DNA of 64,000 nucleotides from Bradyrhizobium symbiodeficiens (GTDB lineage: Bacteria > Pseudomonadota > Alphaproteobacteria > Rhizobiales > Xanthobacteraceae). The stretch spans positions 6,202,501-6,266,500 of the forward strand of contig NZ_CP029427.2 of NCBI RefSeq assembly GCF_002266465.3. The letters run 5' to 3'. Numbering within the stretch: the stretch's first letter is position 1; each line of letters opens with the position of its first letter. The position numbers were made by a program, and so were the translations under genes. Positions 43,546 to 51,989 of the stretch are shown here, in pieces. Under the pieces are notes generated by a model. That model did not search any database, was not told the origin of the DNA, and saw only the letters and a list, made by a program, of their open reading frames with translations.

Positions 43546-45042
43546 ATGCTGTCTGGATGGCGCGACGTCACGGCCCGCCGGCCGTGGCGGATTTCGGCGA
43601 AGCTGCTGATCATCTCGTCCGTGGTGACGGTGATCGGCTTTTCCGCCATTTGCGTCAACGTCATGCTCGACATGCGCCGGGGCGAGGAGGCGCTCGCCCG
43701 CCAGACGCTGGAGAACCTGGCGACGACCATCGAGTCGGACATCGGCCGCAATATCGAGATCTACGACCTGGCGCTGAAGGCGGTCGCCAGCAACATGCTG
43801 CTGCCCGAGCTCGCGACCGTGTCGAAGCCGATCCGTCACCTCATCCTGTTCGACCATGCCATGACCGCCAGGCATTTCGGCGCCATCCAGGTGTTCGATG
43901 CCGGGGGCAGGCTGACGATCGACGCCTCCACGCTCGATCCTGCACCGGAGAACCGGAGCGAGGAGGACTACTTCAAGGTCCATCGCGACAACCCCGGAGC
44001 CGGACTGTTCGTCAGCCGCCCCATGCTGTTTCGCGGCGCCTATTCGATCGTGCTGAGCCGGCGCATCAGCGACACCGATGGCGGCTTCATGGGCGTCGTC
44101 GCCGGTTCGATCCGCTTCAGCTATTTCCACGAATTGTTCGACCGGCTCAACCTCGGCCCCGAAGACACCATCACCGTGCTCAACCGCGACCGCACCATCA
44201 TGATGCGGCGGCCGTTCGACCTCGACGTGATCGGCAAGAACCTTGGCACGCGCCAGGACTGGAAGGCGGACAATCTGCGCGCCGGCAGCGCCTATGCCGG
44301 CCAGGGCCCCGTCGACACGACCCCGAGGCTGTATGTTCGAAGCAGCGGCACGAGCCCACTGTTCGTCGTTGCCGGCAAGCCCTTGAGCGCAGTGTTCGAA
44401 CTGTGGCGGACGGAGGCTTACCGGATCGGTGCCGTGGTGGTGGCGCTCATCCTGTTCGTGCTGGGATCGACGCTCGTGCTCGCGCGCGAGATCGGCCGCC
44501 GCGCCGAAGCCGAGCGCAAGCTCGAGGAGATGGCGACGACGGACGCGCTCACCGGCCTGCGAAACCGCCGCAAGTTCGATTCCGTCATCGACGTCGAATG
44601 GCGGCGCGCCATGCGCCAGAAGGCGCCGGTCGCGCTGTTGATGATCGATGCCGATCACTTCAAGGCCTATAACGACACCTTCGGCCACCAGGCCGGCGAC
44701 CAGGTGCTGGTCGGCATCGCCATCTGCATTTCCGATTCGGTGAGCCGGGCCGGCGACTGCGCCGCACGCTATGGCGGCGAGGAATTCGCCGTGCTGCTGC
44801 CGAACACGTCGGCAACCGACGCCTTCAAGGTCGCCGAGACGATCCGCGCAAAGGTGCAGGGTTGGTCCGACGACGAGGTGATTTCGACGGTGTCCTGCGG
44901 CGTCGCCAGCCTCGTTCCTTCCGCCGGCATGGACTGGGCGATCCTGGTCACCGCCGCCGACAAGGCGCTCTATGCGGCGAAGGCCGGCGGACGGAATCAG
45001 TCGGTGGTCGCGAGCGTGCCGAAGCTGTCGCTGGTGGCGTGA
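43546..45042 (+). CDS. Diguanylate cyclase with extracytoplasmic Cache sensor
   Basis: 498 residues. TM1 (LLIISSVVTVIGFSAICVNV, about 22-41), a periplasmic double-Cache (PDC) sensor (about 45-285) with RSEEDYFKVHRDNPGAGLFV and SRPMLFRGAYSIVLSRRI, TM2 (IGAVVVALILFVLGSTLVLA), and a GGDEF domain (about 330-490) with intact RYGGEEFAVLLP. The inhibitory RxxD site is not obvious at the usual distance. Makes c-di-GMP in response to an unknown small ligand. Single gene. Confidence 0.93.
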   Translation: MLSGWRDVTARRPWRISAKLLIISSVVTVIGFSAICVNVMLDMRRGEEALARQTLENLATTIESDIGRNIEIYDLALKAVASNMLLPELATVSKPIRHLILFDHAMTARHFGAIQVFDAGGRLTIDASTLDPAPENRSEEDYFKVHRDNPGAGLFVSRPMLFRGAYSIVLSRRISDTDGGFMGVVAGSIRFSYFHELFDRLNLGPEDTITVLNRDRTIMMRRPFDLDVIGKNLGTRQDWKADNLRAGSAYAGQGPVDTTPRLYVRSSGTSPLFVVAGKPLSAVFELWRTEAYRIGAVVVALILFVLGSTLVLAREIGRRAEAERKLEEMATTDALTGLRNRRKFDSVIDVEWRRAMRQKAPVALLMIDADHFKAYNDTFGHQAGDQVLVGIAICISDSVSRAGDCAARYGGEEFAVLLPNTSATDAFKVAETIRAKVQGWSDDEVISTVSCGVASLVPSAGMDWAILVTAADKALYAAKAGGRNQSVVASVPKLSLVA

Positions 45043-45093
45043 GACACACTACTCACTGCGGTTGCGCGCGACGCAATCCGCAACAGCCTCGGT

Positions 45094-45220
45094 GTCGTCC
45101 CCGCGAAGGCGGGGACCCATAACCCCAGGGAAAAGTTTGGCGAAGACTCGTCGTTCAGTACTGCTGTCAAACGCGATCGATGGATCACGCGGTATGGGTC
45201 CCCGCCTTCGCGGGGACGAC
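45094..45220. repeat. Perfect 27-bp inverted repeat pair, family 6
   Basis: 45094-45120 (GTCGTCCCCGCG..GACCCAT) and 45194-45220 are exact reverse complements over 27 bases, separated by 73 bases. Each arm is itself palindromic (CCCCGCGAAGGCGGGG). It lies between converging genes (cyclase and galU) and could act as a two-way transcription stop. Confidence 0.85.
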
Positions 45221-45237
45221 AGCGGAATGTGTGGCAG

Positions 45238-46113
45238 CTACTGCCCCAGATATTTCTTCATCTCCGCGATAAGTCCGTCGCGCAGTTCCGGGCGCTTCAG
45301 ACCGTAGGCGATGTTGGCGCGGAGGAAGCCGGGCTTGGAGCCGCAATCATGGCGCTCGCCCTCGAACTCGACGCCGTAGAATTTCTGCGATTTGGCGAGC
45401 CCGATCATGGCGTCGGTGAGCTGGATCTCGCCGCCGGCGCCGCGCTCCTGAGTCTCGAGGATCTTGAAGATCTCGGGCTGGAGGATGTAGCGGCCGGTGA
45501 TCGAGAGATTGGAGGGCGCGGTGCCCTTGGCAGGCTTCTCGACCATGCCGTCGACCTCGAACATCTTGCCGTTGCGCTTGCCGACGCCGCAGATGCCGTA
45601 TTGATGGGTGAGATGGTCGGGCACCGCCTCGACCGCGACCAGATTGGATTTCTCGCCGAGCGTCGAGGCCGTCTCGATCATCTGCTTGAGGCAGCCGGGC
45701 GAGTTGAGCACGAGCTCGTCGGGCAGCACGACGGCGAACGGCTCGTTGCCGACGATGTCGCGCGCGCACCAGACCGCGTGACCGAGGCCCAGCGGCGCCT
45801 GCTGGCGGGTGAAGCTGACGGCGCCGGCTTCGGGCTGGTTCTGCGCCAGGACGTCCTGCTCGGCCTTCTTGCCGCGCGCGGCCAGCGTGGCGTCGAGCTC
45901 GTACATCCGGTCGAAATGGTCTTCGATGACACTCTTGTTGCGGCCGGTGACGAAGATGAAGTGCTCGATGCCGGCCTCCCGCGCCTCGTCATAGACGTAC
46001 TGGATCAGCGGCTTGTCGACGATGGTGAGCATTTCCTTCGGCATCGCCTTGGTGGCGGGCAGGACACGGGTGCCGAGGCCGGCGACGGGGAATACGGCTT
46101 TGCGAATTTTCAT
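45238..46113 (-). CDS. galU: UTP-glucose-1-phosphate uridylyltransferase
   Basis: 291-residue nucleotidyltransferase making UDP-glucose for exopolysaccharide, LPS and glucan synthesis. Start MKIRKAVFPVAGLGTRVLPA (ATG at 46111-46113). Catalytic motif GLGTRVLPATKAMPKEML, then DKPLIQYVYDEAREAG, VLPDELV (metal Asp), VEKPAKGTAPSNLSITGRYI, and EIQLTDAM. Normal length. Divergent from the lytic transglycosylase. Confidence 0.96.
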   Translation of the reverse strand: MKIRKAVFPVAGLGTRVLPATKAMPKEMLTIVDKPLIQYVYDEAREAGIEHFIFVTGRNKSVIEDHFDRMYELDATLAARGKKAEQDVLAQNQPEAGAVSFTRQQAPLGLGHAVWCARDIVGNEPFAVVLPDELVLNSPGCLKQMIETASTLGEKSNLVAVEAVPDHLTHQYGICGVGKRNGKMFEVDGMVEKPAKGTAPSNLSITGRYILQPEIFKILETQERGAGGEIQLTDAMIGLAKSQKFYGVEFEGERHDCGSKPGFLRANIAYGLKRPELRDGLIAEMKKYLGQ

Positions 46114-46331
46114 GTGATCGTTTCGAATACCTGGGGGCACATGGGAACGAAGCTGGGAACTGAGCAATGGCAACTTGCTAGCCTGTTTGCAGCCGCCAAC
46201 AAAGGCGGATGTGGGGCCTCACCCGCGCAGAGTTAAGAAAAAGGCCGCCACCAAAATTTTACCTTTGTTAAGCTATTGGCAACCGTAACCGGGCCTCCTG
46301 ATGCCGGATTTTTCAGGCCGATGGGTGGGAC

Positions 46332-47717
46332 ATGACGCAATTGGTGGCAGGACAGGCAAGACGGGCGGGATCCGTGACCGGCGCGGCGATGATCGCGGCG
46401 GCTTTGCTGCTGCCCGTCAGCGCACACGCCCAGACGCAGAACGGCCTGTCCAACCTGTTCGGCGGCATCTTCTCGGGTGCGAACCCGGCGCCCTCGCAAG
46501 CACCGCCCGGTCCTGGCGGCGCCCTCCCCTGGAGCGGCGAGGACGGCGCTTCCGGCCATCCGCTGATGACGGCCGCGGCGATCCGCGAGGCGGCCTCCAA
46601 TTTCAACAATTGCGTCGCCGCGATGTGGCCGGATGCCGCACGGCGCGGCGTCACGCAGGAGAATTTTCAGCGCTTCACGGCCGGGCTTTCGCCCGATCTG
46701 CGCATCATGGACCTCATGGACTCGCAGCCGGAGTTCACCAAGTCGATCTGGGACTATCTCGACATCCTCGTGAACGACAACCGCCTCGCCAAGGGCCGCG
46801 AGGTGCTCGCCAAATACAAGGCGCAGTTCGACGCCACCGAAAAGGCCACCGGCGTCGACCGTTACATCATCGCCTCGATCTGGGGCATCGAGTCCAATTA
46901 CTCGACGCAGATGGGCGACCGCAGCGTGCTGCAATCGACCGCCACGCTGGCCTGCATCGGCCGCCGCCAGGCCTATTTCAAGGACGAGTTCCTCTCCGCG
47001 CTGGAGATCGTCAACCGCGGCGATCTCCGGCCGGAGCAGATGCGCGGCTCCTGGGCCGGCGCGTTCGGTCCGACCCAGTTCATGCCGACCGCCTTCAAAC
47101 GGTTTGCCGTCGATGGCGATGGCGATGGCAGACGCGACGTCGTCGACAATCCCACTGACCTGATTGCATCGACCGCCAACAACCTCAAGAAAGACGGCTG
47201 GCAGGCCGGCCAGACCTGGGGCTTCGAGGTCGTGGTGCCCAAGGGCTTCAACTACATGCTGGCCGACCGCGCCAAGGCGATGCCGATCGCGCAATGGGAG
47301 AAGCTCGGGCTCAAGCGGGCGACCGGCCTGCCATTCCCGCATCCGGGGGAAAAAGCCTATTTGCTGGCCCCCGCCGGCGCGCAGGGGCCGGGCTTCCTGA
47401 TGCTGCAGAATTACCGGGTCATCATGAAGTACAACCCGGCCGAGGCCTACGCGCTGGCGATCGGCCATTTCGCCGACCGCCTGCGCGGAGGGCAGCCCTT
47501 CGTGCAGCCCTGGCCGCGGCAGGAACGCGAGCTGTCCCGCACCGAGCGGCTGGAGCTGCAGCAAATTCTGGCCCAGCGCGGCTTCTACAAGGGCACCCCG
47601 GACGGCCAGTTCGGCGGCCAGACCCGGGAAGCCCTGCGCAATTTCCAGGCCTCGATCGGAGTACCCGCGGACGGTTTTGCCTCCTCCGACGCACTGGAAC
47701 GGCTACGCGGACGGTAA
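46332..47717 (+). CDS. Lytic murein transglycosylase, MltB type, with peptidoglycan-binding domain
   Basis: 461 residues. A signal peptide (about 1-33, ending ALLLPVSAHAQ) and a Pro/Gly-rich linker are followed by the MltB-like SLT domain (about 85-385). The catalytic Glu is in IASIWGIESNYSTQMGD; GAFGPTQFMPTAFKRFAVDG is the substrate-groove block, containing DGDGDGRRD, which resembles an EF-hand-like site. The C-terminal peptidoglycan-binding domain 1 is about 400-458 (LQQILAQRGFYKGTPDGQFG). Cleaves glycan strands in the periplasm. Confidence 0.94.
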   Translation: MTQLVAGQARRAGSVTGAAMIAAALLLPVSAHAQTQNGLSNLFGGIFSGANPAPSQAPPGPGGALPWSGEDGASGHPLMTAAAIREAASNFNNCVAAMWPDAARRGVTQENFQRFTAGLSPDLRIMDLMDSQPEFTKSIWDYLDILVNDNRLAKGREVLAKYKAQFDATEKATGVDRYIIASIWGIESNYSTQMGDRSVLQSTATLACIGRRQAYFKDEFLSALEIVNRGDLRPEQMRGSWAGAFGPTQFMPTAFKRFAVDGDGDGRRDVVDNPTDLIASTANNLKKDGWQAGQTWGFEVVVPKGFNYMLADRAKAMPIAQWEKLGLKRATGLPFPHPGEKAYLLAPAGAQGPGFLMLQNYRVIMKYNPAEAYALAIGHFADRLRGGQPFVQPWPRQERELSRTERLELQQILAQRGFYKGTPDGQFGGQTREALRNFQASIGVPADGFASSDALERLRGR

Positions 47718-47886
47718 AATCGCGCCGAAAGTAACCCTGAACAGGGATTTTGGCAGCTCGCCTTGACGGAGGCGGTTGTTCCCCGATGTTTGGCACAAGA
47801 ATCTGCAACGGAATTTGCCCGTTCGGCGCCTGATTCCGTTATTATATTGAGCTACTCCGACCCCCATTGCGCTGGCCCGAGATCGC

Positions 47887-49599
47887 ATGTCGAAGCCCAA
47901 GTCCCTGTTCAAGGTGCTGACCGAGACCGGCCCGTTGATCGCGCTGGGGACGGCGCTTGCGATTCTGGTCTCGGTCGCGGGGCCCGCCTCGGCGCAGTTC
48001 TTCAACTTCCCCGGCTTCGGCGGCCCGCCGCAGCGTCAGGCTCCGCCACCACACCGCGGCGGTGGTGGAGGCGGCGGATGGTTCGGCGGCGACTTCTTTA
48101 CACCGTTCCAGCAGCAACAGCCGCAGGCGCCGCGCCAGGATTTTTCGCGCGCGCCCTCACCCGCCAAGCGCGACACCATCCCCGAGAAGAACGTGCTGGT
48201 GATCGGCGACGCCATGGCCGACTGGCTCGCTTATGGTCTGGAAGACGCCTACACCGAGCAGCCCGACATGGGCGTGATCCGCAAGCACAGGACCACGTCA
48301 GGCCTGATCAAGTACCAGCCGCGCGGCGAGCCCTCTGACTGGGCGGCTGCGGCAAGGGGCATCCTCGAGACCGAAAAGCCCGACGTGATCGTCGTCATGC
48401 TGGGCCTCAACGACCGCAGCGCGATCCGCGAGCCGGCCGCCGACAAGACGGACAAGGTCGCCGCCGACAAGGACAAGAAGAACGACAAGGGCGCGCGCGC
48501 CAAACAGCCCGCGAAGCCGGGGGACGCCAAGCCGGGAAACGACACCGCCGCCAAGCCCGACGACAAGCCTGCCGATGCCGATCTGCCGCAGGACGATGCC
48601 GACAACGCCGATGCGCCGGCGGCCGCGCCGGAGAAGACCGCGCGCAACCCGAACGGCCTCTATGAATTCCGCGACGAGCGCTGGATCGAGCTCTACGGCA
48701 AGAAGATCGAAGAGCTCGCGGGCGTCCTCAAGAGCAAGGGCGTGCCGGTGCTCTGGGTCGGCCTGCCCGCGATCCGCGGCCAGAAGGGCACCGCAGACAT
48801 GCTGTTCCTGGATTCGCTCTACCGCGAAGGCGCGGCCAAGGCCGGCATTACCTATGTCGATGTCTGGGACGGTTTTGTCGATGAGGCCGGCCGCTTCCTG
48901 CAGAAGGGCCCGGACTTCGAAGGTCAGATCCGCCAGCTCCGCAGCGGTGACGGCGTTTACTTCACCAAGCCCGGCGCGCGCAAACTGGCGCACTATGTCG
49001 AGCGCGAGATCACGCGCCTGCTGGCAGGACGCTCCGGCCCGATCGCGCTGCCGAGCGAGCCGGCGACGCCAGACACCAGCGCCGAGCCCGGCAAGCCCGC
49101 ACCGCGGCCGCTGGCGGGGCCGATCGTGCCGCTGGTTGCAGCCTCGATCTCGACCGATCAATTGCTGGGTGGCCCGGGCTCGCGTCCCGCCGCCGTCGAT
49201 GCGCTGGCTGCAAAGACGATGGTGAAGGGTGAGCCGCTGGCGGCTCCCGCCGGCCGTGCCGACGATTACGCCTGGCCGCGCCGCGAAGTCGGCCGCGAGC
49301 AGGCCAAGGGCGACACGCCTGTTGCCGCGACGACGCCTGACGGCGGCGCGGCTTCCACCGCGCCGGGCGCAGCCGCGGCGATCGCGCCACAAAAACTCGC
49401 GCCGAAGAAGCCGCCGGTGGTGCAGCAGCCGCCACAGGCCCAGCCGTCGATGCGTGATTTCTTCGGCTTCGGTTCGCCGCCGCCGGCGCCTCCGCCGCGT
49501 CAACTGGCGCCTGCGCCGCGCAACCCAAATCCGAACGCAAATCCAGGGATTCCGCGTCCGCCGGCTAACGTCGGGCGCTCGGCCGAGGTGTTCCGGTAA
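47887..49599 (+). CDS. DUF459 SGNH-like periplasmic protein with non-canonical triad
   Basis: 570 residues. N-terminal hydrophobic signal (about 18-37), then a Gly/Pro/Gln-rich stretch. SGNH-fold region about 98-385: VLVIGDAMADWLAYGL has Ala109 where hydrolases have the GDS Ser; VVMLGLNDRSAIRE matches block III; SGDGVYFTKPGARKLAHYVE has Tyr358 where the block V His is expected. Between them is an acidic/basic Lys-Asp-Ala insert (about 190-255). The C-terminal ~180 residues are Pro/Ala-rich, probably disordered. Family DUF459 is common in Rhizobiales; the substitutions may be a family trait. It follows the transglycosylase by 169 bases, suggesting envelope work. Confidence 0.85.
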   Translation: MSKPKSLFKVLTETGPLIALGTALAILVSVAGPASAQFFNFPGFGGPPQRQAPPPHRGGGGGGGWFGGDFFTPFQQQQPQAPRQDFSRAPSPAKRDTIPEKNVLVIGDAMADWLAYGLEDAYTEQPDMGVIRKHRTTSGLIKYQPRGEPSDWAAAARGILETEKPDVIVVMLGLNDRSAIREPAADKTDKVAADKDKKNDKGARAKQPAKPGDAKPGNDTAAKPDDKPADADLPQDDADNADAPAAAPEKTARNPNGLYEFRDERWIELYGKKIEELAGVLKSKGVPVLWVGLPAIRGQKGTADMLFLDSLYREGAAKAGITYVDVWDGFVDEAGRFLQKGPDFEGQIRQLRSGDGVYFTKPGARKLAHYVEREITRLLAGRSGPIALPSEPATPDTSAEPGKPAPRPLAGPIVPLVAASISTDQLLGGPGSRPAAVDALAAKTMVKGEPLAAPAGRADDYAWPRREVGREQAKGDTPVAATTPDGGAASTAPGAAAAIAPQKLAPKKPPVVQQPPQAQPSMRDFFGFGSPPPAPPPRQLAPAPRNPNPNANPGIPRPPANVGRSAEVFR

Positions 49600-49605
49600 G
49601 CGAAG

Positions 49606-49742
49606 GTCCCGGGTCCCGAACGCCTCGCAGCACCTCCTGGTGATGCGGGGCAGAGCCGGGATCCAGCTGTCTCACCACATTCGCAAAAAAGAATGCGCCC
49701 CGGCTCTGCAAGGCGGTGTTGCACGCCGCCTTGCGTCCGGGG
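49606..49742. repeat. GC-rich palindromic element
   Basis: Contains GCAGAGCCGGG (49650-49660) and CCCGGCTCTGC (49699-49709), an exact inverted pair, and a second inner pair around GGCGGTG..CGCCGCC. It lies between converging genes (DUF459 and CsbD-like). Confidence 0.6.
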
Positions 49743-49771
49743 CACGGAGAGACATTTCCTGGCTCAGGCGC

Positions 49772-50140
49772 TCAGTAGCGCCAGCGCTGCGGTGGACGGC
49801 GGGCGGGGCGCGCCATCAGCAGCGCCAGCGCGAAGCCGATGCCGCCGGCAACCATCAGCGCGCCGAGCGGGTTGTCCTTCACCTTCTGGGCAATCGCCTG
49901 CGAGCCGTCGCGGAAAGTGTCGCCGCTGTTGTCATAGGCGTCCTTGGCGTAGCTCGCCGCGGTGTCCGTGGCATCGCGCACGGCATCCTTGGCCTGGCCG
50001 TAGAGATTTTGCACCGTGCCTGCGGCCTCGCGTGCCTTGCCTGAGGCCTGCGTCTTGGAATCGCCTGCGATGTCTCCGATCGCGCTTTCCGCCTTACCTG
50101 CGTAGTCCTTGGCCGCTCCAACAATCCGGTCCGTATCCAT
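49772..50140 (-). CDS. CsbD-like stress protein with C-terminal membrane helix
   Basis: 122 residues. N-terminal half is CsbD-like: DRIVGAAKDYAGKAESAIGD followed by SKTQASGKAREAAGTVQNLY, rich in Ala, Lys, Asp and Gly helices. The C-terminal end has NPLGALMVAGGIGFALALLM, a membrane helix, then a basic tail (RPARRPPQRWRY). This fusion of a CsbD-type repeat and a YqjD/ElaB-like tail is frequent in Bradyrhizobium stress-induced proteins. Single gene; function unproven. Confidence 0.85.
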   Translation of the reverse strand: MDTDRIVGAAKDYAGKAESAIGDIAGDSKTQASGKAREAAGTVQNLYGQAKDAVRDATDTAASYAKDAYDNSGDTFRDGSQAIAQKVKDNPLGALMVAGGIGFALALLMARPARRPPQRWRY

Positions 50141-50223
50141 GATGGTCCTCCTCGGGGGTCAGCCCAAGTAACCGATCAGCAGCGGCGCAGTTCCACGCCG
50201 TGGCGAAAGTGTTGTCGGGTTGG

Positions 50224-50961
50224 CTAAAGTATCAGCCCGCCATCGACGACCAGGGTCTGCCCCACGATGTAGGACGACAGCGGCGAGGCCAGGAACAGCG
50301 CCGCGCCCGCCATGTCGGCCGGCGTGCCCAATCGCCGCAGCGGAATGCGTGATAGTGCACCTTCGAGCCGCTTGGGATTGTCGGTCGTCACCTTCGTCAT
50401 CTTGGTGTCGACGAGCCCCGGCGCGATGCCGTTGACGCGGATGCCGTCCTCGGCCCAGGCCTCGCCCAGCGTCCGCGTCAATCCGACCGCACTGGTCTTC
50501 GAGGCGTTATAGGCGGGATTGCCCATGGTGGAATGATAGGCCGCGGTCGAGGACACCATGATCAGCGACCCCTTCGCATCCCGCAACATGGAATGAAACC
50601 GCGTGGCGCAAGCCATCAGGCTCATCAGATTGACCTCGACCACCTTGCGAAAACCGCTCATCTCGAATTCACCGCGGCGATAGAGCACGGCGCCTTGCGC
50701 CAGCACGAGCACGTCGAGCCGCTCGAAGGACGGCTTGAACGCCTCGATCGCAGCGGGGTTGCTGACGTCGAGCTGCGCGTAGGCGAGACCGGTGAGATCG
50801 GAGCCTTCTTCAGCTGAATATTCCGTTGCGTGAGCGCGCGTGCCGCAAACGGCGACAGCCGCGCCCCTCGCGCGAAATGCTTGCGCGATGCCGTTGCCGA
50901 TCCCGCTCGAACCGCCGACCACCAGCACCTGCCTGCCTGAGAAATCGAGCTCGTTCGCCAT
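50224..50961 (-). CDS. Short-chain dehydrogenase/reductase (SDR)
   Basis: 245 residues from MANELDFSGRQVLVVGGSSG. NAD(P) motif GGSSGIGNGIAQAF (about 15-28), Asp of the AQLDVSN block, LAQGAV in place of the usual NNAG, catalytic Ser-Tyr-Lys in VSSTAAYHSTMGNPAYNASK, and the C-terminal IPLRRLGTPADMAGAALFLA..GQTLVVDGG. A classical SDR of unknown substrate. Divergently transcribed from a second SDR with about 98 bases between them. The NNAG to LAQG change is mildly unusual. Confidence 0.9.
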   Translation of the reverse strand: MANELDFSGRQVLVVGGSSGIGNGIAQAFRARGAAVAVCGTRAHATEYSAEEGSDLTGLAYAQLDVSNPAAIEAFKPSFERLDVLVLAQGAVLYRRGEFEMSGFRKVVEVNLMSLMACATRFHSMLRDAKGSLIMVSSTAAYHSTMGNPAYNASKTSAVGLTRTLGEAWAEDGIRVNGIAPGLVDTKMTKVTTDNPKRLEGALSRIPLRRLGTPADMAGAALFLASPLSSYIVGQTLVVDGGLIL

Positions 50962-51059
50962 CGCGGCCTCTCCTTTTGTCTTGCTTGTTTGACCTGTCTG
51001 CGGATCGATGCCAGCCTTGTCAATCATAACAAGAACAAGCGGGCTCCCAAGGAAACAGC

Positions 51060-51839
51060 ATGTCCGAGTTCAAGCAGCTCAGCCGGTCCGTCAAGGGCCT
51101 GACCGTTCTCGTCACCGGCGCCGCCAGCGGCATGGGGCGCGCCACCGCGCGCGTATTCGCCGCGGAGGGCGCCCACGTTGCCGTCACCGACTATGACGAG
51201 CAAGGCGCGCTCGCCGTCGCGAAGGAGATCGCGGCGAGCGGCGGTTCGGCAAAGGCCTGGACACTCGACGTTGCCGATGGTGGCGAGATCAAGCGCGTGG
51301 TGAATGATGCCGCTGCACATTTCGGCGGACTCGATATCGTCGTCAACAATGCCGGCATCTCCGTGCGCGTCGCGATCGACGACGAGGCCTATGAGGACGC
51401 ATGGGCCAAGGGCATCGCGGTGATGCTGACGGCGCATCCGCGCATCATCCGCGCCGCGCTGCCGCATTTGCGCAAGTCGAATTGCCCGCGCATCGTCAAC
51501 ATCGCCTCGACCGAGGCGCTCGGCGCCACCGCATTGCACAGCCCCTATTCGGCTGCGAAGGGCGGCGTGGCGAGCCTCACCCGCTCGCTCGCGGTCGAAC
51601 TCGGCCGCGAGGGCATCACCGTCAACTGCATCTGCCCGGGTCCGATCCGCACCGCCATCACCGACCGCATCTCGGATGAGCACAAGACAATTTATGCCAG
51701 ACGCCGCACCGCACTCGGCCGCTACGGCGATCCCGAGGAGGTCGCGCATATGACGCTGAGCCTGTGCCTGCCGGCGGCCTCCTTCCTCACCGGCGCGGTG
51801 ATCCCGGTCGATGGCGGGTTGATGGCGCGGAATGCGTGA
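51060..51839 (+). CDS. Short-chain dehydrogenase/reductase (SDR)
   Basis: 259 residues. Cofactor motif TGAASGMGRATARVFA (about 20-35), TLDVAD, NNAGIS, catalytic NIASTEALGATALHSPYSAAK and GPIRTAI, ending in LTGAVIPVDGGLMARNA. Classical SDR; a 3-oxoacyl- or alcohol-dehydrogenase-like role is likely. It lies between a divergent SDR and the TfdA-like dioxygenase; the three together look like a small catabolic module. Substrate unknown. Confidence 0.9.
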   Translation: MSEFKQLSRSVKGLTVLVTGAASGMGRATARVFAAEGAHVAVTDYDEQGALAVAKEIAASGGSAKAWTLDVADGGEIKRVVNDAAAHFGGLDIVVNNAGISVRVAIDDEAYEDAWAKGIAVMLTAHPRIIRAALPHLRKSNCPRIVNIASTEALGATALHSPYSAAKGGVASLTRSLAVELGREGITVNCICPGPIRTAITDRISDEHKTIYARRRTALGRYGDPEEVAHMTLSLCLPAASFLTGAVIPVDGGLMARNA

Positions 51840-51856
51840 GAGCTGGTAAGTTGCCG

Positions 51857-51893
51857 TAGCCCGGATGGAGCGCAGCGCAATCCAGCCTACGGG
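51857..51893. repeat. Short dispersed element, GTAGCCCGGATGGAGCG type
   Basis: GTAGCCCGGATGGAGCGCAG followed by CGCAATCCAGCCTACGG. The ends GTAG/CTAC and GGAT/ATCC pair. This is a well-known kind of intergenic sequence in Bradyrhizobium-type genomes; one copy here, between an SDR and the dioxygenase. Confidence 0.45.
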
Positions 51894-51989
51894 CAGCCAT
51901 GCGCGGCGAGCGTTGACAAGTACGAGCGCGGGAGTAGCTTTTTCGCCGACAGAGCGGGACCAACCGCTCGCACATGCGGGAGAAACGCC

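Noticed and set aside
42967..45237. CRISPR-like repetition from the recurring GC-rich blocks
   Set aside because: Copies are few, palindromic, of unequal spacing and scattered between genes; no regular spacer pattern anywhere in the window.
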